DNA from: Marchantia polymorpha subsp. ruderalis
Lineage: Eukaryota > Streptophyta > Marchantiopsida > Marchantiales > Marchantiaceae
Direction: 5' to 3'
DNA: 64,000 nt
NCBI GenBank assembly: GCA_037833965.1
Contig: AP031354.1
Location: forward strand, 9,030,001 to 9,094,000
Below the pieces are notes generated by a model that did no database searches, was not told the DNA's origin, and saw only the letters and a program-made list of their open reading frames with translations. Position 1 is the stretch's first letter; each line of letters starts with the position of its first letter. Both the position numbers and the translations under genes were made by a program. Positions 11,325 through 20,855 of this stretch are shown piece by piece.

Positions 11325-12890
11325 ATGAAGAATAGAACTAGATCACACAAATCAAACCTAGAGCCAGGACTGGAGAAAACCGTTCGCAAGAAGAAAACAC
11401 TTAACAATAAAGAAACTGAGGAAGAAATCAAACTTGAGATATGTCTGATTGTATACCGTGTCAATGAATCTTTGTTAGAAGTTTTAGAGAAAACTAGTAA
11501 ACTTATGAAGATAAGTGACTTTGCTTGTAGCTTATCATACATCTACTAAGACTTACTCGCAAAGAAAAGTGGTTATAGAATCATACAGCCAGAGGTTTGT
11601 TGAGGAATCTGCCATCATGGCTGATGATGAAGGGAGAGCAATCCCTCCTCTTGATACTCCCATTGACCCACTCGTGAGACCAAGAAGCCTCCCTATTCAA
11701 GTTCCACAAAACTTGGCAACAGAGGTTGTACCACCAAATATGCCTAAGTTTTATGGAACAAAAAACGAGGATACTTCTAGGCACATGGAAAGATATATTG
11801 AGAGGCTATCCAGGTCTCTGATTACTGACCCATGGTATTGTTTGATCTAGTTTTCTACTACCCTTGAGGGTGAGGCGTACAAATGGTATAAGGATCACTC
11901 TTATGGTGATTTTGGGATATGGAACCAGATGCAAAGATAGTTCTTGAATGAGTTTAAACCCGAGGTTGGATAGGGTAATCCGTTGAGAGCTTTTGTCTCG
12001 TTAAACAAGGGAGGGAAGAGTAAATCTCAGCATATATTAGAAGATTTGATCTAGAGTGTGTGCATTTCGTACAATGCTCAATGACGATACACTTAAACAA
12101 TTTTTCATCCAAGGTTTTTTCAAAGTTGGGACCATCAGAGGGGTATTGGAGAAAAAACCTCAAACTCTTGCTGAGGTCAAGATGGCTGCAAGAGATATGA
12201 AGAATATTGACAAGGAGTATGATAGGTTGTGGAAGAAAGAGTATGAATCCATTCCTCAATTCATCCCCATTCGTCCTAGAGCAATCAAAGGAGAGTTGTG
12301 TAGGCATAGGGGTCGAGCTCCATATTCTCTCATTGAGTCAATTTTGCAAACTAGAGAATCAACATATGTTTTAGCATTGCCAGCCCCTACAATAGATCCT
12401 AACTTAGCAGAAATGGAGAAGAATTGAATGCCAGATAGGTTTTCAAGAGACTATGATGAAACAAATTCATAGCATCACAAATCAGATGGCCTTGATGATC
12501 AGGAATCAACAACCAGGTCATCCTCCTCAGTCAAGTTAAGTAGACATTCTTCAAGCATGTGGTGTCAAGTGTGGTCAATCTGGACAAGCAATTTTGTAGG
12601 GTGGTGCAGAATCGTGATAACAGAATGAGCGGTGGATCACCCGTGCAACACCAAAGGGGCCAAGGACCAAATTACCAAGGTCAAAACGGGTACAAAGGAC
12701 CTCATAAGGTCAAGTTTGTCAAATTATGGAGAGAGAAAAATTGCATGCTTTTTGTGGTAGGTGGCATTATCCATGTCAATGTTGATTTGAAGTTGCAGGT
12801 AATGCGTGTAGTAATTGTGAAGGTAATCGTCCCTCTGACCTGTAAGACTAGATATTGCATGTGTGAAATAAAAATAGAATTATCCAAGTA
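11325..12890 (+). pseudogene. decayed Ty3/gypsy-type gag gene
   Basis: Translation in pieces gives a recognisable plant retrotransposon Gag. It has an N-terminal lysine-rich stretch (11325-11549), then MADDEG...NMPKFYGTKNEDTSRHM, the capsid-core signature EGEAYKWYKDH (~11862-11894), an FFIQGF-like segment (~12101-12120) and a Gln/Gly-rich tail (~12600-12700). A residual Cys-rich CGRWHYPCQC knuckle lies near 12755-12785, partly out of frame. The reading frame is broken by TAG at 11848, 11938, 11971 and 12052, by a frameshift just after 12054 and by further stops beyond 12425. No protease, reverse transcriptase or integrase follows, so it cannot move itself. A related remnant lies at 18540-19170. 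Confidence 0.8.
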
Positions 12891-12899
12891 GTTAATCAT

Positions 12900-13650
12900 G
12901 GTTATGATAGTTATGACTAAGTCTAGCCAGTTATAACCAAGCTTATCAAGTTATAACCATGTTTGGTTATAATGTCTATACTTGGCGAAATAACTATAGA
13001 AGTTCTAAAAGATTTGAATGAGCACTTCTATTTTGTCTTGTACAAAAGTCTAGATTCCAAGAGAAAAGACTTTTGACTTCATGTTTAGTTTTAATTGATT
13101 TGACTAAGTCTAATGTTGACTTAGTGAAAAGTGTAAGTTCTAGAAGTTGGAAATGCACAAATAGCATGTCGCCATCTCAATCTAGAGATTAGTAAATATC
13201 TAGAAGGTTTAGAAGGCCAATGGCATGTTGCCACATATTGATAACTAGTCAACCTTACTATGATTTATCTTTATAAAAGTAAGTTGAAATGAAATGAAAT
13301 ATGAAATACCATTTGTTACTATGGTAATTTCTCAAGAATTATATATAGAGAGGTAGAGAAGAAACTCCTAAGCCAGTTTGGAAAGTTCGATTGTAGAGAT
13401 TTGTTTCATATGTGAAAGAGTAACGAATTTCAGTACCTTGGAGTGTCGATGTGTGTGAGTTTGAGAGATGCATCAAGGGATTGTGTGAGTGGGTGTTTTG
13501 GCTATGAGTATGAGGAGGAATCTTAGTCTTCTAGAACCATGATGAGCTACCGCAAAGCCATCTAAGGTAAACTTGAGTGACACTCAGCCCGGAGGTTGCA
13601 ACCCGAAGAACTAACGTTCTTCGGGTCGCCGCCGACTACATACCCTACGA
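12900..13650 (+). mobile_element. probable solo or 3' LTR
   Basis: This segment follows the gag remnant directly and has LTR-like structure. There are repeated 'gttataaccaagctt'-type motifs near its start, a TATA-like 'attatatatagagagg' near 13338, a G/T-rich transcribed-looking part ('gtgtgtgagtttgag', 'gtgagtgggtg'), and a short perfect hairpin at 13601-13626 where an R-region poly(A) hairpin would sit. No second copy was found in the window, so the ends are approximate and the assignment is inference. Confidence 0.4.
13601..13626. repeat. 11-bp perfect hairpin in LTR-like DNA
   Basis: ACCCGAAGAAC (13601-13611), loop TAAC, then the exact reverse complement (13616-13626). It is GC-rich compared with its surroundings and lies at the downstream end of the putative LTR. 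Confidence 0.65.
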
Positions 13651-15507
13651 GATACGTAACCCTAGCCCGACAACTATATTTGATATACTAAATATACAAG
13701 AATAAATGAAAGTGATGTTCGTGAAACCAGTGGAATTTACACGATTGATTTCATGTGTGTATGTGAGTAGCATGTCAACAATGTAGATTGTATGACAATA
13801 CATTCGCACTATAGTTGCCATGTACACACATAATTTCTATTTTTAGTATTATTCTAGAGTTAGAAGTCATTCTCGTCAGAGAGTATAGAGTCAGAGAAAC
13901 TCAAAGAATTTTCAATTCTTCAAATTGAAACTCTTAGTGTTGGGAGTAGTCTTGAGTGGTTTGTCTATTATAGTCAGTAAGCTGTGACCCGGATTCCCTA
14001 GTGAGTGAGTGGGTTAGCCTCGAATCTGTGTGAGTGAGTGAATAATAGACAGGTCATTTGGAGACCAATGACGCCTCTATGCATTAATTCCATAACGTAG
14101 TCTCTTTCAAACTCATGGTAATTTTCCATGGGAGGTACTCCAAATGCTAAAACAATTCTTTCCAGGCAAAGAAGGGTGTGAACAACATGAGAATATGTGA
14201 ATATATCACATCACGTATCAAACTCATGCATGAAGTCGTCAACTCAATGGTGTCAACTGCATCAAAATACCGTCATGGGCTCTTCATGGCTCCGTACATG
14301 TCGTCCATGTCCCAAATCAACGGCATTGTGACACTAAACGATATCCATACAAAAAATTTGAGGTCCGCAACACCCTTATTCTCCGTACCAACTTTTGGAA
14401 TAGTTAAAGATACCTGATATCTCAACCCACTCCGTGTGAATCCGCCATGGTTCTCAACACGACCACCAAACTGCTATGTGAATGACCAAATCTCCAGCTG
14501 GCACTATTTCCAAATCTTCACCAAGTAGCCAAATCCGCACTTGACATTATGACCACGATAAGCTACTCTAGTCCTACTAGCTTTGAGATATATACAACCT
14601 AATCTACTATCACCGCAAGAAGACTCTCACAGTCTACTAATCATCATTCCACTCTCATTGTGAAAAAAACAAAGATAAGCCAAGAGATGATCAAGTCCAA
14701 CCGCACTGGAGTAAAACTATTCTAGAAACCAACGTCAACCCCTACATAGACGCGCACCAAGAAGCAAGACGGGAGAAGATCCAAACATAAGCACGGAGCT
14801 AGCAACGACTCTCCAGTCTAAAGAAAACAAAAAACAACACAACACACATGTAACATCTCATCGCACAAGGATCTTGATTTGATTTTTATCGTGCCCTATC
14901 ATCTTTCGCCTCCAACGCCTGCAATGCAACCTCTTCCACCAAATCGTAAAGAGATTTTTCACGTCAAGATATTACACTCCACTTCAACAAACACATGTGT
15001 CAATGCTTTAAAACCTCAAGCCTATAGTGGATGAAACCGGATGCAAACTCTCAATCACTTCAAAAATAATTTTTTATTTTTGTTTTCAAATATCATTTCC
15101 TCTAGCTTTTGCAAAATAAGTATTGATGTTTTATGTTACACTTTAGTTTCACAATAAAACATAAGTAAATTACTATTTACTTTTCAATTACCACTAACAT
15201 GTCATAACTACATATAGTTATTATTCTACTGTAAAATTTCGGTAAGTTAACTAATTATGCATTTTGTAAAACTTTAAGTATTGTCTTTCTCATCACAGTA
15301 GGAGCCAACAAGTTCTCTAGGTGATACCAATAGTGAAAAACTACAAGTTTTAATCACAAACATCACAAAGAGTTGAGACTAACCTATTCACTCACTAGAG
15401 AATTCGGATCAAAGTTTACGGATCACCATATCTAACCCACTGAAGACTATTCCCAACGCTAAAAGTTGCAACTCAAAGAATTTCAAAATCGTAATAAATA
15501 TTGTACT
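13651..15507. other. intergenic, no recognisable gene
   Basis: Mixed to AT-rich DNA. The open frame 14178-14417 (+, 79 codons) matches nothing I know. Repeated 'gtgagtgagtg' text at about 14000-14040 is simple-sequence-like. No LTR pair or inverted repeat was found. Confidence 0.5.
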
Positions 15508-16110
15508 AGAGTTGAATGCACACCAAACTTCCAAGTTATATACATGTACTTCAAACTGGTAGTACGTGTTGTAGTTTTGTTGAATCCACACCAAACTTCC
15601 AAGTTATACTACATGTAATTTAAACATGTAATACGTGTTGTAGTTTTGTTGAATGCGCATCAAACTTCCAAGTTATACTACATGTAATTTAAACGCGTCG
15701 TACGTGTTGTAGTTTTGTTGAATGCGCACCAAACTTCCAAGTTATACTACATGTAATTTAAACATGTAATACGTGTTGTAGTTTTGTTGAATGCGCACCA
15801 AACTTCCAAGTTATACTACATGTAATTTAAACATGTAATACGTGTTGTAGTTTTGTTGAATGCGCACCAAACTTCCAAGTTATACTACATGTAATTTAAA
15901 CATGTAATACGTGTTGTAGTTTTGTTGAATGTACTACTGAGTTCCAAGTTGTACTTCAAACTCGTAGTACGTGTTGTAGTTTTGTTGAATGTACTACTGA
16001 GTTCCAAGTTGTACTACATGTACTTAAAACTCGTAGTACATGTTGTAGTTTTGTTGAATGTACAACGTACTTCCAAATTGTACTTCATGTACTTAAAACT
16101 AGTAGTATGT
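15508..16110 (+). repeat. 69-bp tandem repeat array
   Basis: The landmark 'aagttat' recurs at 15533, 15601, 15670, 15739, 15808 and 15877. Spacing is 68 once and then exactly 69 bp. From about 15930 the array continues for roughly three more units that are more diverged and shorter. Each unit carries 'gtgttgtagttttgttgaatg', 'accaaacttccaagt', and ACATGT on both sides of an AT core. The central four units are nearly identical and the edge units diverged, the usual pattern of unequal exchange. The open frame 15922-16155 is a translation of this array and not a gene. Confidence 0.92.
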
Positions 16111-16482
16111 GTTGTATTACAATTGTGCTACACATGTACTACGTTTTACTTTTGAAAGTTTTTTTGAAAAGATATATAGTAAAGAGTAAACGGTTCATTC
16201 AGCTATGTCTAAACTTTGCATTTTTGCAAACTAAAGATTCAAGAGTTTCCTCGTATTTTAAAATATTCTGTGTTTCAAGAATTTTTTGTTTTCTCTAGAT
16301 AATATATCATCGAATGTTGCGGGATTTGATGGAATTGACATGAGTAGATAGCAAGAAAAAGTGTTTTTTTTTTCAATATGCACTTTTTGTCAGAAAAGTG
16401 ATCTCAAGAATCAAAAAATATTTTTTTCAAAGCATAATAAAAAAAATTTATGGATAGCGGAGTGACAAGTGAAATATATTAT

Positions 16483-17665
16483 AGTTTTTGTTTCAAGTCT
16501 TTATCACATGTTGATAGAAAGTGATGAGTGTTAGAAATTAAGTAAAATTTTATTGATATCAAAAATTTATTCTTGGAAAGATTTGTACCCTTTTGTTGTT
16601 CTCTTTACGTTAGATTTGGAGTTCTCAATGATTTTGGACCTCGTTTTGTTCATTTGTTTTTGTTTTGTTGATCACACGTCTCGAAACCTCCTTCCAACAC
16701 CTATCTCATCCAGACTTCAATCAGCTTGCAGCAACGGTAACTTTATCCCACGGCCTCCAATCCCTGCTAGGTCAACTCTATCCTAATTGTCGATAGCCAA
16801 AAAATCCGAGAAAAAACGTACCGCATGACATTTGGCACGCCACATGTTGCTTGTGTAGTTATTTGTTAATTCTTGGTTTTTGATATCGCTACATAAACAA
16901 GGAAATCAAGAAATATTTTTTCGTTCTCACGTTACTGCATTCCCGACCCTCTACCTAATCGTCACTAAATCGTACTAGAACTATCTAAATAAATAATTAT
17001 TTTTTCTATTTACTACTCCTTAGTTTAACAATGATGATAATAATTCTATTTAAGTATTCCATTTTTTTATTCTTCTACAATTCAAAGAAATCTTCCTACC
17101 TTGTACTAAATTCAAACGTTAACATATAATTGAGCTCACAAACAATATACTTGAGTTGACGTCTTAAACGAGCAAGTCAAAATTATAAAACTGTATCAAT
17201 GTGAGAAATATAGATGCAATTTGTTGGTGAATAGAAGTTGATTTCAAAATTAAGAAATCTGAGGACATATTTTTGAAAACAATAAATCTAAAATTCAAAA
17301 TATAAATTTTTTGAAATTAGAAATATAAGACTTTGATTTCCAAAATCAGTAAATAGATTTCAGAAATCTAAACTTCTGTTCAAAAAAACTCTAAATAAAA
17401 ATACACAAATCTAAACAACCCGCAAGATATACTATAAATTGATGCATCATTGATCGAATGAATCGAGACGTATGATCAACAAGACAAAAAAAAACAAACA
17501 AAATGAGTTTCAAAATTATTGAGTAACCCCAAATCTCACGTAAAGAGAACAACAAAAAAGTACAAATCTTTCCAAGAATAAACTTTTGGTATCAGTGAAA
17601 AATTCTTTAAATTCTAACACTCATCACTTTCTATCAACATGTGATAAAGATTTGAAACAAAAACT
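16483..17665. mobile_element. element with ~200-bp inverted terminal arms
   Basis: The left arm (16483-16683, starting AGTTTTTGTTTCAA) and the right arm (17464-17665) are reverse complements over about 200 bp with few differences. They share the text 'cttggaaagatttgtac', 'ttgttgttctctttacgt' and 'gttgatca'. The ~780-bp interior is AT-rich and has no gene. No clear target duplication was seen at the outer ends. A second, 26-bp perfect inverted repeat (17393-17418 and 17667-17692) lies across the right arm and just outside it, so the structure is nested. It may be a fold-back or non-autonomous DNA transposon, or two copies of one retroelement segment inserted head to head. Confidence 0.7.
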
Positions 17666-17689
17666 TGTTTAGATTTGTGTATTTTTATT

Positions 17690-18410
17690 TGTTCACCTGC
17701 CTCATTTATTTGTTCATCTAGATCGCTCTCACATCGACCACTTCTTCGAACACTCACAGCCTGAGTGCTAGCTCTTTGACCTTCAAGCTGAACCGTCGTC
17801 GTCTTCTATCAAAAACTCAACCTCGACCTTCTTACGCAGAGACTTAACTTTTCTTCTTATCACTTCGTGACAAATCTCTCTACAATCGGCTCGAGGTGAA
17901 CTCTCTTCTTAGTTCACGAGTGTCAAAGAATTCGTCAGCAACAAAGAACCCGTTAGCAACAAAAAAAAAACTCAGTCTTCTGTGAAAACTCTACACTTTG
18001 CAGAAACCCGTCATATATTGTCACATATCAGAAAACTGTCACAGAAAAAACGTCATGTTAGAAAACTTTTCACAAAAAACACTCTGACACTGACACCGAA
18101 TCAGAACCTGCTCTAATACCAATTCTTACGGCAAACCTCACACTGAGCAAACTAACAACACAATAAACACAATGGATACATATATAACGTGGTTCATCCC
18201 TAAGGGTTACGTCCACAAAGTAATACATTCGAGAGTTTATTGCTTGATGTGAGAAACTTTTTACCAACCTTAGGGTATATATACCCAAGGTAAGCAACCA
18301 TTCTATGTTATAAATAACTACATATGCGATTAACCTAAATTAACTCCTTAATCGGAGTTAACCTCAACATTTTGCTCTCGTCCAGAATTTATACTCAGCA
18401 ATAGCTCAAA
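17690..18410 (-). mobile_element. copia-like LTR and leader, copy 3 (minus strand)
   Basis: Read on the minus strand, 18410 to 18122 has the LTR text shared with copies 1 and 2, including 'cccttagggatgaaccacgtta'. At 18121-18107 it has TGGTATTAGAGCAGG, one mismatch to the usual initiator-tRNA-Met primer site and the best of the three copies. The 400 bp beyond it (18100 to 17700) is a leader with repeated 'gttttctg'-type motifs. No Gag or Pol coding sequence follows on the minus strand; instead the inverted-repeat element abuts it. Confidence 0.65.
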
Positions 18411-18539
18411 TGTATAATGTTGTTAATATTGTCATCAAATTTTTAAATCATAATTACTGAAATAATTAAATCTAATTTTTTAAACTTTTCTAGACAAATG
18501 AAAATAATAAAGAATATGTATAGATAGATGAATGTTAAA

Positions 18540-19170
18540 TGATTGTTTAGTCTATGTTAGATAAAACATAATCTAATAAACCAGATTTAGAGTTGGGATT
18601 TGATAAGAACGCACGTAAAAAGATACTACTGAAAAATAAAGAATTTGTGAAAGAAACTAAGATTAAAATGAACATATGTATAAACGTAGATTCTTTGGAT
18701 AATACTTTGGTAGAAGAGCTAAAACTAAGCATTGAATTTGAAGACTAGGTAATTTTTTGTGAGTTAGTTGGAGAGTTATCGTCTGAGACTAATAAAGATA
18801 GAAAAAAATATCTTTTGAAACTGATAGCAAAATAAAAGTAGATATACTAGCCATTATGACTTAAAACGGAAAGATTACCTATTTCATTCAATATGTTGAT
18901 GCATTGGTTAGGTCGAGAAGATTTTCAATTATGGTTCGACAAAACTTGGCGACGATAGATACGCTATCAAATCTGATTAAATGTTACATAACCAAAGATG
19001 ATTATACTTTGAGACATATAGAAATATACATCAAACGATTAGCAAGTTCACTACTTACGAATTTGAAATATTGCTGAGTGTGATTCTTTGATACTTTTGA
19101 TAACAAAATTTATGAGTGGAAGAAAAATCACAAAGATTATCACTTTAGAGTATAAGATCAAAAATAGAAA
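18540..19170 (+). pseudogene. second decayed gag of the same retroelement family
   Basis: Piecewise translation parallels the first gag remnant. NKPDLELGFDKNARKK corresponds to HKSNLEPGLEKTVRKK there. 'VRQNLAT', an IEIYIKRLASSLLTN stretch and 'YEWKKNH' correspond to 'VPQNLAT', MERYIERLSRSLITD and 'YKWYKDH'. It is more decayed than the first copy (AT-enriched, several stops and frameshifts) and ends near 19170 in AT-rich DNA. It has no pol sequence. Confidence 0.6.
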
Positions 19171-20339
19171 AGAAAATTGATCTAAAAATTGATTAAAGCA
19201 TTGATTTGAGAACATTAGTATTGTTGAAATAGAAAAATAAAAATTAAATTTTTACATATATTAGAAATTAACCATTAAATAGAAATAACAACACATATGA
19301 AACATTCTAGATATTTAGAATTATTTTTTAGAGTATAAAAAGTATTGCATCTAAGATTTGAAATATAAAATTTTATAAATAAAATTTAAAAAACATGAAA
19401 TGATTTTTTTTATTAATTATGATAAATGAAAATCATTCATCTGTTAATTAGAAAAAAATAAAATAAATTGATTAAATAATTATTTTTGATTATTATGAAT
19501 TCAAATTTTAGCATATATTTTATGCATTTTTATAATGTTATTATATATATATTGGAAAAAAGAAGAAAATTTATTTTCAATTAATTCTTTTTTGAAAAAT
19601 TAAACATTTATCTGTATTACTTTAAATTTTTGGACATATTTGTTCAAATAGTGAAGAAAATTATTTTAAAATTAATATATTTTATATAATAATAATTTTT
19701 AGATATGATGTGTAAAAATATTAGTCAAATTTAATTTGTAACTCTTTCAGTTAGAAAAAAACTAAAATGTTCAAACTAATAGAACATTTCAATTTGTATT
19801 TTCTCTATTTCCTATAAAGCTATATTTCCATGATTTGATATCACTAAGAGTGAAAATTTTGGTAGAATGGAACGTAAATTCTTTAGTATGTAGAAATTTG
19901 TGACATAAATTAACCTCTATCTGAAGAATCATTCCAAAATTGCACCAAACTCTAGTTTAAGAACCTAAATAGTGGAATATAAATTCTAGTAAAAACTTAG
20001 GTCAAGCTTTAGCGGGGTTTAGGGTTTAAACCCTTTTATTCCAGGCTAAAGCATGGAATAAAAAAATAAAGTCTGGGACGTTTATCTAAATGCTGTATAC
20101 ATCGGACGCTTCTAACATCCGAAATTTTAGATCATCCGAAAGGAATCTCGGTGGCATCTAAGTAGGCGCGGTAGAGGGAATAAGGAATAAAAGAAGGTGC
20201 ATGTCTCAGGACATATGAATATTCATGATACGAAGCCATCACAAGTATTCTCACCAAAGAAAATAAACACCGATCATACTTATTTCCGCCCCAAAGAATC
20301 GGAAGGTCGGACGAAAATATGAACAGAAGAAAGTCTTCG
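19171..20339. other. AT-rich intergenic DNA upstream of the FPA-like gene
   Basis: 19171-19850 is extremely AT-rich and featureless. From about 19900 composition returns to mixed, leading into the GC-rich promoter region. No gene is recognised. Confidence 0.6.
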
Positions 20340-20855
20340 AAACGACCCCGGGCGGTCCAGAGCGGGGCCGGGCGAGGAGCGGCGGACCCGTGATACGCAA
20401 AGACAAGAAAGGCGGGGCGGGCACGGGAGAGCGGTGTACTTTCCCTGGGCCTCGACCCTTGATGATGGAGTGTCGCAGAGGTGGCCAGGGGAGTAGTTGC
20501 CCATGGAAGGGGCGGTCTGCCGCGTCATAATCTGAGGCCAGGCCTGCAATTTTCTCGTCGTGGAATCAGGCTCGAATCATTGGTAGATGTACTGGCGCGA
20601 TCAGAATGTGCGAGAGGTCGGTGTAGCGTGACCGACCTGGACTGTACTGTACGTCCTGAGGCCGATGGGTTCGCGCCCGATTAGGGTTTGCCGCCGGGTT
20701 GGCGAAATCGGTCGTTGCGTAGTCTGAGCTCCGGCCATTGGCGCGTGCGGGTCAAATTCTCGTTTTTGTCGAAGAAGGTGGTGGGGCAGGGCGAAAAGCG
20801 TTCGCGCAGAGCGAGTGAGTGAGATAGAGAGAGAGGGAGAGGGGGACAGTTGGAG
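20340..20855 (+). promoter_or_regulatory. GC-rich promoter and 5' UTR of the FPA-like gene
   Basis: A GC-rich island begins near 20340 and runs to the start codon. It ends in a purine tract (gagagagagggagaggggga, about 20827-20846) typical of plant 5' UTRs. No TATA box was seen. An in-frame TGA at 20820-20822 closes the frame upstream of ATG 20856, which supports that start. A 67-codon open frame (20481-20684) would be an upstream ORF if transcription starts before it; the start site cannot be placed from sequence alone. Confidence 0.5.

Noticed and set aside
15508..16110. CRISPR-like array
   Set aside because: The whole 69-bp unit repeats with no unique spacers, and the genome is eukaryotic. 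It is a minisatellite.
15922..16155. Open frame with repeated LNVLLSSKLY units
   Set aside because: It is a translation of the 69-bp tandem array; the repeat explains the frame.
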